DNA of 64,000 nucleotides from Mitsuaria chitosanitabida ATCC BAA-476 = NBRC 102408 (GCF_001598255.1 NZ_BCYP01000027.1:1-64000), one strand, 5' to 3'; shown: positions 43,849-53,397, numbered from the stretch's first letter. Numbers and translations are program-made. Notes: generated from the sequence alone by a model not told the origin.

Positions 43849-46800
43849 ATGGCTTTCGTTCACCTTCGTCTCCACACCGAGTTCTCTGTCGTCGACGGCA
43901 CCTTGCGCATCGACGACGCCGCCAAGGCGGCCGCCAAGGATGGGCAAGTCGCCCTGGGCCTGACCGACCTGGCCAACATGTTCGGCGGGGTGAAGTTCTA
44001 CAACGCCTGCCGCAAGAAGGGCGTCAAGCCCATCCTCGGCGTCGAGGCCTGGCTGGAGGCGGATGCCGCCGACAAGCCGCCCAGCCGCGTGCTGCTGCTG
44101 GTGCAGAACTTCCAGGGCTACCTGAACGTCAGCGAGCTGCTGTCGCGGGCCTGGATCCAGAACGTGCAGCGCAACCAGGCGCTGCTCAAGCTCGAGTGGA
44201 TGCAGGAGCTCAACGAGGGCCTGATCTGCCTGGGCGGTTTCCAGTTCGGCCCGGTCGGCCAGGCGCTGGTCGCCGGCGACGAGGCCAAGGCGCTGGACTG
44301 GGCGCGCCGCCTGTCCGCGATCTACCCGGACCGCTTCTACATCGAGCTGCAGCGCGCCGGCCTCCCGGGCCAGGAAGCGCTGCTGCGCCAGCTGGTGCCG
44401 CTGGCGGCCAAGGCGAAGCTGCCGGTGGTGGCGACGCATCCGGTCCAGTTCCTGGAAGAGGACGACTTCGAGGCGCACGAGGCGCGCGTGTGCGTGGCCG
44501 ACGGCGAGACCCTGGCCAATCCCAAGCGGATCAAACGCTTCCTCCCGAGCCAGCATTTCAAGTCGCAGGCGGAGATGGAGACGCTCTTCGCGGACCTGCC
44601 CAGCGCGATCGCCAACACGGTGGAGATCGCGCGGCGCTGCAGCCTGTCGCTGGTGCTGGGCAAGCCGCAACTGCCCAACTTCCCCACGCCCATCCAGGCC
44701 GACGGCAACCCCATGCCGATGGAGCAGTACTTCCGGATGCTCTCCTACGAGGGCCTGGAGGACCGGCTGAAGCTGCTGTTCCCGGACGAGGCCAAGCGCG
44801 ACGCGGCGCGGCCGCGCTACGTGGAGCGGCTGGAGTTCGAGCTCGCGACCATCATCAAGATGGGCTTCCCCGGCTACTTCCTCATCGTGGGTGACTTCAT
44901 CCGCTGGGCGAAGAACAACGGCTGCCCGGTGGGACCGGGCCGGGGCTCGGGCGCGGGCTCGCTGGTGGCCTACGTGCTGCTGATCACCGACCTGGACCCG
45001 CTGCAGTACAACCTGCTGTTCGAGCGCTTCCTGAACCCCGAGCGGGTCTCGATGCCCGACTTCGACATCGACTTCTGCCAGGGCAACCGCGACCGGGTCA
45101 TCGACTACGTCAAGGACAAGTACGGCCGCCCGGCGGTGAGCCAGATCGCGACCTTCGGCACGATGGCGGCCAAGGGCGCGCTGCGCGACATCGGCCGCGT
45201 GCTGGGCATGGGCTTCGGCCATGTGGACTCGATCGCCAAGCTGGTCCCGGCCCCGCCCGGCAAGACGGTGACGCTGGCCAAGCTCCCTCCCGACTTCGAC
45301 CCCGACAAGGCCAAGATGGTCTACGCGCGGCACGAGTCCCCCGAGATCGAGGAGCGCGAGGCCCAGGACGAGGAAGTCGCCGGCCTGCTGGAGATGGCGG
45401 CGCGGGTGGAGGGCACGGTGCGCTCCATCGGCATGCACGCCGGGGGCGTGCTGATCGCCCCGGGCAAGATCACCGACTTCTGCCCGCAGTACCAGCAGCC
45501 GGGCTCGACCTCGGCGGTCAGCCAGTACGACAAGGACGACGTGGAGGCCATCGGCCTGGTGAAGTTCGACTTCCTGGGTCTGGCGACGCTCACGATCCTG
45601 GAGCTGGCCAAGGACTTCATCGTCGGCCGCTATCCGGAGCAGAAGGACTTCGCCTTCGAGACGATTCCGCTGGACGACAAGCGGACCTACAAGCTGTTCT
45701 CGGACGGGCTGACGGAGTCGGTGTTCCAGTTCGAATCCAGCGGCATGCAGCGCATGCTCAAGGACGCCAAGCCGTCCCGGCTGGAGGACCTGATCGCGCT
45801 GAACGCCTTGTACCGCCCGGGTCCGATGGACCTGATCCCCAGCTTCGTCGCGCGCAAGCACGGCAAGGAAGTGGTCGAGTACCCGCATCCGCTGGTGGAG
45901 CCGGTGCTGTCCGAGACCTACGGGATCATGGTCTACCAGGAACAGGTGATGCAGACCGCCCAGGTGCTGGGCGGTTACTCGCTGGGCGGCGCGGACATGC
46001 TGCGCCGGGCGATGGGCAAGAAGAAGGCCGAAGAGATGGCCATGCACCGCGACCTGTTCCGCAAGGGCGCGGCCGAGAAGGGCATCGATCAGGACAAGGC
46101 CGACGAGGTCTTCGACCTGATGGAGAAGTTCGCCGGCTACGGCTTCAACAAGTCGCATGCGGCCGCGTACTCGCTGCTGGCGTATCACACGGGCTGGCTG
46201 AAGGTGCATTTCACGGCGGAGTTCTTCGCCGCGAACATGACCATTGAATCGGACGACACGGACAAGCTCAAGGTGCTGATGCACGACGCGAAGCTGTTCG
46301 GCATCGAGTTCGAGCCGCCCAACATCAACCTGGGCGTGGGCCGTTTCGAGCCCATGGGCGCGGACGAGGGCACGGTGAAGTCGGTGCCCAAGGACGCCGG
46401 CAAGCCGGGCGTCACGCCGCGCGCGCGCAAGATCAACTACAGCCTGGGCGCGATCAAGGGCACGGGCGCCGGCGCGATCGAGGCCATCGTGCGCGCGCGG
46501 ACCGAGGGCGGCCCCTTCACCAGCTTCTTCGACTTCTGCGCCCGCGTGGACCGCAAGGCGGTCAACAAGCGGGTGGTGGAAGCGCTGATCAAGGCCGGCG
46601 CCTTCGACGCGCTGCATCCGGAGCGGGAGCGGCTGCTCGCCAGCGTGGCGCTGGGCTACACCTACGCGGACAACCTGGCGCAGAACGTCAACCAGGGCGG
46701 CCTGTTCGACTTCGACGACACGCACGGCTCGTCGACCGCGGAGCCTGATTTCGTCGAGGTCCCGCCCTGGGGCATCAAGGAGCGGCTGAGCCTGGAGAAG

Positions 46801-47415
46801 ACCGCGATCGGCTTCTATCTCTCGGGCCACCTGTTCGATCAGGCGGAGACGGAGCTGCGCAAGATGGTCAAGCGCCGCATCGTCGACCTGCAGGACAGCC
46901 GCGAGCCGACGACGGTGGCGGGCATCGTGTCGGACATGCGGGTGATCAACGGCTCGCGCGGCCGGGTGGCGATCTTCAAGATTGACGACAAGACCGATGC
47001 GATCGAGGCGGTGGCCAACGAGGAGCTGCTCAACGCCAACAAGGAGCTGCTGGCCGAGGACGAGCTGATCATCGCGGTCGGCAAGGTGCAGAACGACCGG
47101 TTCTCGGGCGGGCTGCGGATGAACGTGCAGCAGGTCTTCGGGCTGGCGGCGGCGCGGGCGCGCTTCGGGCGCTACCTGCGCACGGCGCCGAACCTGCCGG
47201 CGGCGCAGGTGCTGGATCTGATCAAGAGCTGGCCCGCCAAGCGGGTCGAGACCGAGCAGGGCGTGCTCAGCCAGGGCCTGGAGCTGCGCATCCCGATCAA
47301 GCGCGACGGCGCGGTGGCCGAGCTCGGCCTCGGTGGGGCGGGCAAGTTCTGGCCCAGCGACGAGGCGCTGGAGAAGCTCAAGCCGGCGGAGATCGTGTAC
47401 GACGCGGGCGGGTGA
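43849..47415 (+). CDS. dnaE: DNA polymerase III alpha subunit
   Basis: 1188-residue replicative polymerase. N-terminal PHP domain (FVHLRLHTEFSVVDGTLRI), polymerase palm with catalytic Asp404 and Asp406 in PDFDIDFC and Asp574 in VKFDFLGL, GPGRGSGAGSLVAY, beta-clamp-proximal region with VNQGGLFDF (clamp-binding motif like QxxLF), and an OB domain near the C terminus (TVAGIVSDMRVI). Length is typical of proteobacterial DnaE1. No ribosome site precedes the ATG. Confidence 0.97.
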   Translation: MAFVHLRLHTEFSVVDGTLRIDDAAKAAAKDGQVALGLTDLANMFGGVKFYNACRKKGVKPILGVEAWLEADAADKPPSRVLLLVQNFQGYLNVSELLSRAWIQNVQRNQALLKLEWMQELNEGLICLGGFQFGPVGQALVAGDEAKALDWARRLSAIYPDRFYIELQRAGLPGQEALLRQLVPLAAKAKLPVVATHPVQFLEEDDFEAHEARVCVADGETLANPKRIKRFLPSQHFKSQAEMETLFADLPSAIANTVEIARRCSLSLVLGKPQLPNFPTPIQADGNPMPMEQYFRMLSYEGLEDRLKLLFPDEAKRDAARPRYVERLEFELATIIKMGFPGYFLIVGDFIRWAKNNGCPVGPGRGSGAGSLVAYVLLITDLDPLQYNLLFERFLNPERVSMPDFDIDFCQGNRDRVIDYVKDKYGRPAVSQIATFGTMAAKGALRDIGRVLGMGFGHVDSIAKLVPAPPGKTVTLAKLPPDFDPDKAKMVYARHESPEIEEREAQDEEVAGLLEMAARVEGTVRSIGMHAGGVLIAPGKITDFCPQYQQPGSTSAVSQYDKDDVEAIGLVKFDFLGLATLTILELAKDFIVGRYPEQKDFAFETIPLDDKRTYKLFSDGLTESVFQFESSGMQRMLKDAKPSRLEDLIALNALYRPGPMDLIPSFVARKHGKEVVEYPHPLVEPVLSETYGIMVYQEQVMQTAQVLGGYSLGGADMLRRAMGKKKAEEMAMHRDLFRKGAAEKGIDQDKADEVFDLMEKFAGYGFNKSHAAAYSLLAYHTGWLKVHFTAEFFAANMTIESDDTDKLKVLMHDAKLFGIEFEPPNINLGVGRFEPMGADEGTVKSVPKDAGKPGVTPRARKINYSLGAIKGTGAGAIEAIVRARTEGGPFTSFFDFCARVDRKAVNKRVVEALIKAGAFDALHPERERLLASVALGYTYADNLAQNVNQGGLFDFDDTHGSSTAEPDFVEVPPWGIKERLSLEKTAIGFYLSGHLFDQAETELRKMVKRRIVDLQDSREPTTVAGIVSDMRVINGSRGRVAIFKIDDKTDAIEAVANEELLNANKELLAEDELIIAVGKVQNDRFSGGLRMNVQQVFGLAAARARFGRYLRTAPNLPAAQVLDLIKSWPAKRVETEQGVLSQGLELRIPIKRDGAVAELGLGGAGKFWPSDEALEKLKPAEIVYDAGG

Positions 47416-47424
47416 TGTTGTAGA

Positions 47425-47446
47425 AACTGTTGCCTCAGCAACAGTT
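47425..47446. promoter_or_regulatory. Palindrome upstream of hipB (probable operator)
   Basis: Perfect 9-bp arms AACTGTTGC and GCAACAGTT with a CTCA spacer, 15-36 bases before the -35 box of hipB and 10 bases after the dnaE stop. Low GC, so more like a protein-binding site than a terminator. HipB-type antitoxins bind such palindromes to repress their own operon. Confidence 0.6.
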
Positions 47447-47460
47447 AATCGCCTTGAATG

Positions 47461-47489
47461 TTGTTTTGGCAAGAGTTGTTCGGTATAAC
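47461..47489 (+). promoter_or_regulatory. hipBA promoter
   Basis: TTGTTT (47461-47466) and TATAAC (47484-47489) with an exact 17-base spacer in a locally AT-rich stretch. The start codon is only 9 bases past the -10, implying an mRNA with almost no leader. Confidence 0.7.
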
Positions 47490-47498
47490 GCTTGCCCT

Positions 47499-47822
47499 AT
47501 GAAGAGTCTCAAGACGTTCCCGTTCGTTGTCGAGGACGCGCTCACGGATCTGGGCGAGCGCATCTCGCTCGCCCGTCGCGCGCGCCGGTTGACGCAGCCG
47601 GACCTGGCCGCGAAGGCCGGCATCGGGCTCAGCACCTTGCTCTCGATCGAGAAGGGTCTCCCGACCGTGCAGATCGGCTCGGTGCTGATGGTGCTCTGGG
47701 CCCTGGGCTTGGAGGGGACCTTCGGGACCTTGTCGGAACTGGGCTCGGACAAGGATCTCTCCGAGCTGATGGCGGATGCGGTCCCGCTGAAAGTGCGTAC
47801 CGCGAGGCGCAAGGCCTCATGA
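47499..47822 (+). CDS. hipB: HipB-like antitoxin (Xre family)
   Basis: 107 residues with a helix-turn-helix at about 20-70 (LGERISLARRARRLTQPDLAAKAG, LSTLLSIEKGLPTVQIGSVL). It is followed by hipA with an ATGA overlap, the standard HipBA arrangement. Probably represses its own promoter through the palindrome at 47425-47446 and holds HipA inactive. No ribosome site lies before the ATG at 47499. Confidence 0.85.
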   Translation: MKSLKTFPFVVEDALTDLGERISLARRARRLTQPDLAAKAGIGLSTLLSIEKGLPTVQIGSVLMVLWALGLEGTFGTLSELGSDKDLSELMADAVPLKVRTARRKAS

Positions 47823-49093
47823 GCGCCGACGCGAAGCCCGTCTGGATCTGGCTCCCGGGCGAGTCCACGCCGACCGAGTGCGGTGTGTTCACGCTCAAGG
47901 GGGGGCTGGGGACCTTCGAGTATCGGCAGTCCTATCTGGATGCGGCTGGGGGGCTGGCGCTTGATCCCGTGCACCTGGCCTTGGCCTCCCGCGTGCGGAC
48001 GATCCGGGAGACTCGGCAGGACGGGCTGTTCGGCGTCATTCGAGACGCCAAGCCGGAAGGCTATGGGCTGGATCTGCTCTCGCACATCCGGCGGGTCGAG
48101 GTCGACGATCACATGGCGGTGCTCGAGGAATCGGAAGGCGATTCGGTCGGCGCGATCGCGGTCTGCGACGACATCGATCGCAAGCAGCTTGTCCATGCCC
48201 CTCCGTCCGATGACTTGCTGCAGATCCTGGCAAACGTTCCCGACACCCGCCCCGCGAGCGACGCCGTGCGGGAGGTCAAGGGCATCGTCGGGACCAGCGC
48301 CGGGGGGGGGCGTCCCAAGCTGACGGTCCTCCATGAAGGACAGCTCTGGCTCGCCAAGCTTCAGGATCGCGGCGATCGGCCGCATTCACCCCTGCGAGAG
48401 TTCGTCGCGATGAAGGTCGCGACGGCCCTGGGCGTCAACGCCGCGCAGGTCCAGTTCAAGCGCGTGGATCGGCGCGAGGTGATCCTGGTGCGCCGCTTCG
48501 ACCGGCACCGGGACGAGGCGGGCGCGGTCACGCGGCGGCTGTACGCCAGCGCGCACACGGTGCTGGGGCTGGACAAGCAGCCGCGCGGCAGTCGTGAGCG
48601 GTCCTACGTCGCCCTGGCCCTGGAACTGAGACGCTGGGGCGGACGTCCGGGCCTGGACACGGTCATCGAGGATCAGCGCGAACTGTTCCGACGGCTGGTG
48701 GTCAATGCCGTGCTGGCCAACGGTGACGACCATCCCCGCAACACGGGCCTCCTGTTCGACGGTGTCTCGTGGCGGCTCTCCCCCGCCTTCGACATCGCAC
48801 CGTACGGCCTCGGCTTCAACGGCAATCAGGCGATGGATCTGTCCCGTTCGAAGACGCATGCCGCCTTGGCCTCGACCTTCAATCTGATCGACGCAAGCCC
48901 GGATTACGGCTACGGCGAGGAGGAGGCCCGCGAGTACATCGCCATGGCGAGGCGCAGGGCGCCGGACCTGTGGGCCGAGCAGGTGGCGGCCGCCGGCTAC
49001 GCCGAAGAGGAGCTCCCGTTCCAGACGCCGGACTGGCTCGACATCGTGCCATCGCCCGACGCCGCCCCCCGGCGGCCGCCGCGCCGCCGCTGA
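47819..49093 (+). CDS. hipA: HipA-like serine/threonine kinase toxin
   Basis: 424 residues. HipA family: N-terminal subdomain (VWIWLPGESTPTECGVF, LGTFEYRQSYL), Gly-rich loop VGTSAGGGRPKL, catalytic NGDDHPRNTGLL (Asp304 or Asp303, Asn308) and metal-binding SPAFDIAPY (Asp325). HipA kinases phosphorylate glutamyl-tRNA synthetase or other targets and induce growth arrest. A run of nine G (48302-48310) encodes Gly162-Gly164 in the loop, so slippage there would inactivate the toxin. Confidence 0.88.
   Translation: MSADAKPVWIWLPGESTPTECGVFTLKGGLGTFEYRQSYLDAAGGLALDPVHLALASRVRTIRETRQDGLFGVIRDAKPEGYGLDLLSHIRRVEVDDHMAVLEESEGDSVGAIAVCDDIDRKQLVHAPPSDDLLQILANVPDTRPASDAVREVKGIVGTSAGGGRPKLTVLHEGQLWLAKLQDRGDRPHSPLREFVAMKVATALGVNAAQVQFKRVDRREVILVRRFDRHRDEAGAVTRRLYASAHTVLGLDKQPRGSRERSYVALALELRRWGGRPGLDTVIEDQRELFRRLVVNAVLANGDDHPRNTGLLFDGVSWRLSPAFDIAPYGLGFNGNQAMDLSRSKTHAALASTFNLIDASPDYGYGEEEAREYIAMARRRAPDLWAEQVAAAGYAEEELPFQTPDWLDIVPSPDAAPRRPPRRR
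48302..48310 (+). repeat. Nine-base G tract in hipA
   Basis: Uninterrupted run of nine G within the codons for three glycines of the nucleotide-binding loop. Such tracts are prone to replication slippage. Confidence 0.85.
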
Positions 49094-49166
49094 GCCACCC
49101 CGGGATGCCCTCGGGCATCCCCCATTTGACGGGTGATCCGGTGACATGCGGCGGGCGTGTCCGGCG

Positions 49167-49172
49167 TAAGCT
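49167..49172 (+). promoter_or_regulatory. -10-like box just before the patatin gene
   Basis: TAAGCT ends 7 bases before the ATG at 49180, with a C-rich spacer like that of mksF and coaBC. Confidence 0.3.
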
Positions 49173-49179
49173 CCCGCCC

Positions 49180-50478
49180 ATGCTGGACGCCAAGCCCAAG
49201 ACCGGCCTGATCCTCACGGGAGGGGGGGCGCGCGCCGCCTATCAGGTCGGCGTGCTGGCGGCCATCGCGCAGCTCCGGCGCGACGCCTGCACCACCGGCG
49301 ACAACCCCTTCCAGGTGATCGCCGGCACCTCGGCGGGCTCCATCAACGCGGCCACGCTGGCCTGCCAGGCCGACGACTTCTGCTCCGCCGTCGACGGCCT
49401 GATGTACATCTGGCAGAACATCCACGTCGACCAGGTCTACGCCGCCGATTCCTTCGGCGTCATCCGCACCGGCGCCAAGTGGCTCTCCATGATCAGCCTG
49501 GGCTGGGCGCTGAACCGCTGGCGACGGACGAGGCCGCGCAGCCTGCTCGACAACACGCCCCTGCGCGGTCTGCTCTCGCAGTGGATCCGCATGGACCGGC
49601 TCGACGACATGCTCGCCCAGGGCCACCTCGACGCGCTCGCGGTGACGGGGTCGAGTTACAGCTCCGGCCACCACGTCACCTTCTATCAGACCCACCACCA
49701 GATCGACCCCTGGATCCGCACCCAGCGTCTGGCCGTGCGCGCGCCGCGGCTGTCGATCGAGCACCTGATCGCGTCCTCCGCCATCCCCTTCATCTTCCCG
49801 GCCGAGCCGCTGGAGCTGGCCGGCGAGGTCGAGTGGTTCGGCGATGGCTCGATGCGGCAGACGGCGCCGATCTCGCCGGCCGTGCACCTGGGCGCGGAGA
49901 AGGTGCTGATCATCGGCGCCGGCCGCATGCACGAGAGCGGCGGGGAGGGCAACCACGGCCCCGTCAACACCGGGCACCCCAGCCTGGCCCAGATCGCCGG
50001 CCACGCGATGTCCAACATCTTCCTGGACTCCCTGGCGGTGGACATCGAGCGGCTCAAGCGCATCAACAGCACGCTGGCGCTGCTCCCGCGCGAAGCCCGC
50101 GCCAACACGCCGCTCAAGCCGCTGGAGGCCCTGGTCATCGCGCCGAGCCGGCCGCTGGACAGCCTCGCGGCCGAGCACCAGGGCGCGCTTCCCCCCGCCA
50201 TCCGCGGCCTGCTGCGCGGTGTCGGCGTGCAAGGCGAGGGCGCGACCGCCAGCGGCTCGGCGCTGGTGAGCTACCTGCTCTTCGAGCCGGAGTACACCAA
50301 CGAGCTGATCACCCTGGGCATGGCCGACACGCTGGCCCGTCGCGCCGAGATCCAGCAGTTCTTCGACTGGCCGGCCCAGGCGCCGCAGGTCGATCCGGCC
50401 ACCATGCGCAAGCGCGCCGGCGGCTTCGCGCTGCAGATCCCGCCGCATCCGCCCGGGCCGCCGCGGCTGGTCGCCTGA
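49180..50478 (+). CDS. Patatin-like phospholipase
   Basis: 432 residues. Oxyanion loop LTGGGARAAYQVGVL, nucleophile Ser51 in AGTSAGSIN, catalytic Asp222 in WFGDGSMRQ: a complete Ser-Asp dyad. A C-terminal helical region of about 150 residues is typical of proteobacterial RssA/YjjU-like relatives. No signal peptide, so probably a cytoplasmic or membrane-associated lipid acyl hydrolase. The ATG at 49180 begins the conserved domain within eight residues; the open frame upstream is a shadow of hipA. Confidence 0.88.
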   Translation: MLDAKPKTGLILTGGGARAAYQVGVLAAIAQLRRDACTTGDNPFQVIAGTSAGSINAATLACQADDFCSAVDGLMYIWQNIHVDQVYAADSFGVIRTGAKWLSMISLGWALNRWRRTRPRSLLDNTPLRGLLSQWIRMDRLDDMLAQGHLDALAVTGSSYSSGHHVTFYQTHHQIDPWIRTQRLAVRAPRLSIEHLIASSAIPFIFPAEPLELAGEVEWFGDGSMRQTAPISPAVHLGAEKVLIIGAGRMHESGGEGNHGPVNTGHPSLAQIAGHAMSNIFLDSLAVDIERLKRINSTLALLPREARANTPLKPLEALVIAPSRPLDSLAAEHQGALPPAIRGLLRGVGVQGEGATASGSALVSYLLFEPEYTNELITLGMADTLARRAEIQQFFDWPAQAPQVDPATMRKRAGGFALQIPPHPPGPPRLVA

Positions 50479-50592
50479 CCGCCCCGGGACGCCACGGTCC
50501 CGCCGGCGCGCGCGAGCCGCGGCATCCGGCGGGCGAGGCCCGGTAAACTCTCGCCCCTTGTTTTCGATCGCAGCCCGCCGCGGCTGAGCGCC

Positions 50593-51378
50593 ATGTCCCT
50601 GCCCACCACTCCCCCCGACGAGCCCCTCGACGAGTCCGGCGCTCCCGCGCCCGCCGACGCGGCCGATCCCGGCGAGGGCGCCGAGGGCCAGCACCCGCAT
50701 CCGAAGTCGCGCATCCGCAGCTTCGTGGTGCGCGCCGGCCGCATGGGCACCGGGCAGATCAAGGCGCTGGCCGAGCTCGGTCCGCAGTTCGTGATCCCGT
50801 TCAAGCCCGAGCCGCTGGACTACGAGCGCACCTTCGGCCGCCGGGCGCCGGTGGTCTTCGAGATCGGTTTCGGCATGGGCGGCCCGACCGCCCAGATCGC
50901 CCGCACGCTGCCCGACCACGACTTCATCGGCTGCGAGGTGCACGAGCCCGGCGTGGGCGCGCTGCTCAAGCTGATCGGCGAGCAGGACATCCCCAACATC
51001 CGCATCTTCCAGCACGACGCCGTCGAGGTGCTGGACGCGATGATCGCGCCCGGCTCGCTGGCCGGCGTGCACATCTACTTCCCGGATCCCTGGCACAAGA
51101 AGCGCCACAACAAGCGCCGCCTGGTGCAGTCGCCCTTCATCGCCAAGCTGGTCAAGCACCTGGCCCCGGGCGGCTACCTGCATCTGGCCACCGACTGGGA
51201 GCCCTATGCCCAGCAGATGCTGGAGGTGCTGAGCGCCGATCCGGACCTGGTGAACACCTCCACCCGGGCCGACGGCTACGCGGACAAGCCGGACTACCGG
51301 CCGCTGACCAAGTTCGAGCACCGCGGCCTCAAGCTGGGCCACGGCGTCTGGGACCTGGTGTTCAAGCGCAAGGCCTGA
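50593..51378 (+). CDS. trmB: tRNA (guanine-N7-)-methyltransferase
   Basis: 261 residues. SAM-binding motif [29 protein letters not shown], and the TrmB signature [17 protein letters not shown] are present; it modifies G46 of tRNAs. The first 40 residues are acidic, Pro-rich and outside the conserved domain. A TAAACT box at 50544-50549 may be its -10. Confidence 0.95.
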   Translation: MSLPTTPPDEPLDESGAPAPADAADPGEGAEGQHPHPKSRIRSFVVRAGRMGTGQIKALAELGPQFVIPFKPEPLDYERTFGRRAPVVFEIGFGMGGPTAQIARTLPDHDFIGCEVHEPGVGALLKLIGEQDIPNIRIFQHDAVEVLDAMIAPGSLAGVHIYFPDPWHKKRHNKRRLVQSPFIAKLVKHLAPGGYLHLATDWEPYAQQMLEVLSADPDLVNTSTRADGYADKPDYRPLTKFEHRGLKLGHGVWDLVFKRKA

Positions 51379-51405
51379 CCGGGCGACCGGTCCGGGGCGC
51401 GCTGG

Positions 51406-51411
51406 TAGAGT
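51406..51411 (+). promoter_or_regulatory. -10-like box just before coaBC
   Basis: TAGAGT ends 8 bases before the coaBC ATG with a C-rich spacer, in the 41-base gap after trmB. Possible leaderless start. Confidence 0.35.
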
Positions 51412-51419
51412 CCCTCCCC

Positions 51420-52649
51420 ATGTCCGAATCCAACTCTCTCGCCGGTCGGCACGTGCTGCTCGGTCTGTCCGGCGGCATCGCCTGCTACAAGATCGCCGAG
51501 CTGACGCGGCTGCTGGTCAAGGCCGGCGCCACGGTGCAGGTGCTGATGACCGAGGCCGCCGAGGCCTTCATCACGCCGGTGACGATGCAGGCGCTGTCCA
51601 ACCGGCCCGTGTTCACCAGCCAATGGGATGCGCGCCCGGACAACAACATGGCGCACATCAACCTGACCCGCGAGGCCGACGTCATGCTGATCGCGCCGGC
51701 GAGCGCCGACATGATCGCCAAGCTGGCGCAGGGGCGGGCGGACGATCTGATGTCGCTGACCGCGTTGGCGCGTCCGGCCCAGCGCTGCGGGCTGCTGCTG
51801 GCCCCCGCGATGAACCGCGAGATGTGGGCCCATCCGGCGACGCAGCGCAACCTGCGCCAGGTCGCCGCGGACGGCTCGGTGGTGCTGGGCGTGGGCAGCG
51901 GCGACCAGGCCTGCGGCGAGATCGGCGACGGGCGCATGCTCGAGCCGCAGCAGTTGCTGGAACACGTGGTCGCGCATTTCCAGCCCAAGGTGCTGGCGGG
52001 CCGCAAGCTGCTGATCACGGCGGGGCCGACCTACGAGGCCATCGACCCGGTGCGCGGCATCACCAACCGATCGAGCGGCAAGATGGGCTTCGCCATCGCG
52101 CGCGCGGCGGCGGAGGCGGGGGCCGAGGTGACGCTGGTCGCCGGCCCGGTGCATCTGCCGACGCCGCTGGGCGTGACCCGCATCGACGTGCAGAGCGCGC
52201 GTCAGATGCTGGACGCGGTGCTGCCGCTGGCGGCGACGCACCAGGCCTTCGTGGCAACGGCGGCCGTGGCCGACTGGCGTCCGGCCACCACGCACGAGCA
52301 CAAGATCAAGAAGAACGCCAAGGCGGGCGAGGCGGTCGCGCCCGCGCTGGACCTGGCGGAGAACCCCGACATCCTGGCCACCGTCGCCGCGCTGCCGCAT
52401 CCGCCGATGTGCGTGGGCTTCGCGGCCGAGAGCCAGGACCTGATCAAGCACGCGCGCGAGAAGCGCCAGCGCAAGAACGTGCCGCTGATCGTGGCCAACG
52501 TGGGCCCGGCGACCTTCGGCCAGGACGACAACGCGCTGACGCTGGTCGACGCCCGCGGGGAGCGCGAGCTCTCCCGCGCCGACAAGCTGACGCTGGCCCG
52601 CGAGCTGGTGCGCGAGATCGCCCAGCGGCTCACGACCTACAACGCCTGA
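51420..52649 (+). CDS. coaBC: Bifunctional phosphopantothenoylcysteine synthetase/decarboxylase
   Basis: 409 residues, coenzyme A pathway. CoaC half (about 1-185): GGIACYKIAELTR, catalytic His in NNMAHINLTREAD, PAMNREMW, active-site Cys in QACGEIGDGRM. CoaB half: ITAGPTYEAIDPVRGITNRSSGKMG, KIKKN and NPDILATVA. Full-length and colinear with the family. Confidence 0.96.
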   Translation: MSESNSLAGRHVLLGLSGGIACYKIAELTRLLVKAGATVQVLMTEAAEAFITPVTMQALSNRPVFTSQWDARPDNNMAHINLTREADVMLIAPASADMIAKLAQGRADDLMSLTALARPAQRCGLLLAPAMNREMWAHPATQRNLRQVAADGSVVLGVGSGDQACGEIGDGRMLEPQQLLEHVVAHFQPKVLAGRKLLITAGPTYEAIDPVRGITNRSSGKMGFAIARAAAEAGAEVTLVAGPVHLPTPLGVTRIDVQSARQMLDAVLPLAATHQAFVATAAVADWRPATTHEHKIKKNAKAGEAVAPALDLAENPDILATVAALPHPPMCVGFAAESQDLIKHAREKRQRKNVPLIVANVGPATFGQDDNALTLVDARGERELSRADKLTLARELVREIAQRLTTYNA

Positions 52650-52739
52650 GACGACGACTTTCCGAGGTCCGGTCACCGGCGCCCGCGAGGCGCGGCGGCG
52701 GGCGGGCCTCTCCCGCAGATTTCTTCCTCCGCTGATTCC

Positions 52740-53189
52740 ATGACCACCATCGATCTGAAGGTGCTCGACCGCCGCATGGCCGAGCAGCTCCCCGCCTACG
52801 CGACGACCGGCAGCGCCGGCCTGGACCTGCGCGCCTGCCTGGACGCGCCGATCACGCTGGCCCCCGGCGACACCGTGCTGGTCCCGACGGGCCTGGCGAT
52901 CCACATCGGCGATCCCGGCCTGGCCGCGATGATCCTGCCGCGCTCGGGCCTGGGCCACAAGCACGGCGTGGTGCTGGGCAATCTGGTCGGCCTGATCGAC
53001 TCGGACTACCAGGGCCAGCTGATGGTCAGCGTGTGGAACCGCGGCAAGGAGGTCTTCACCATCCAGCCGATGGAGCGCATCGCGCAGATGGTGATCGTGC
53101 CGGTCGTGCAGGCGAACTTCCGCGTGGTCGAGGACTTCGACGCCTCGTCGCGCGGCGAGGGCGGTTTCGGGTCGACCGGCAAGGGCTGA
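52740..53189 (+). CDS. dut: dUTP diphosphatase
   Basis: 149-residue trimeric dUTPase. All five motifs are visible: [34 protein letters not shown] and the terminal GGFGSTGKG. It removes dUTP and supplies dUMP. It follows coaBC, the order seen in many proteobacteria. Confidence 0.97.
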   Translation: MTTIDLKVLDRRMAEQLPAYATTGSAGLDLRACLDAPITLAPGDTVLVPTGLAIHIGDPGLAAMILPRSGLGHKHGVVLGNLVGLIDSDYQGQLMVSVWNRGKEVFTIQPMERIAQMVIVPVVQANFRVVEDFDASSRGEGGFGSTGKG

Positions 53190-53217
53190 CCCGCCGGCAT
53201 CGCCCGATGCATGGCTG

Positions 53218-53247
53218 AAGGCCCGCCACTGGCGGGCCTTTTCTCTT
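53218..53247 (+). terminator. Intrinsic terminator after dut
   Basis: Perfect 10-bp stem AAGGCCCGCC / GGCGGGCCTT with loop ACT (53218-53240), followed by TTCTCTT. Confidence 0.9.
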
Positions 53248-53397
53248 GGCGCGTGCGGCACGGGTGCGCTTCCGCATGAAGGTGGGCGGCCCACCGATCG
53301 GAGGGAGTCGTGCGCAGAATGCGACGAATCGAGGCTAGTGCGTGATGTGACCGACGTCTGGAGACTGCTGGCTTTTGTCTCCACAGAGGTTCAGCCG

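Noticed and set aside
47425-47446. Palindrome after dnaE as an intrinsic terminator
   Set aside because: Only four G/C pairs in the nine-pair stem and no T-tract; its place before the hipB promoter suits an operator better.
42661-47472. Minus-strand open frame of about 1600 codons covering dnaE and the hipB promoter
   Set aside because: Only the last 376 codons (the cyclophilin) are real. The rest is antisense to dnaE and open because GC-rich coding sequence rarely has stops on the opposite strand. The translation is His/Arg/Gln-rich with no domain.
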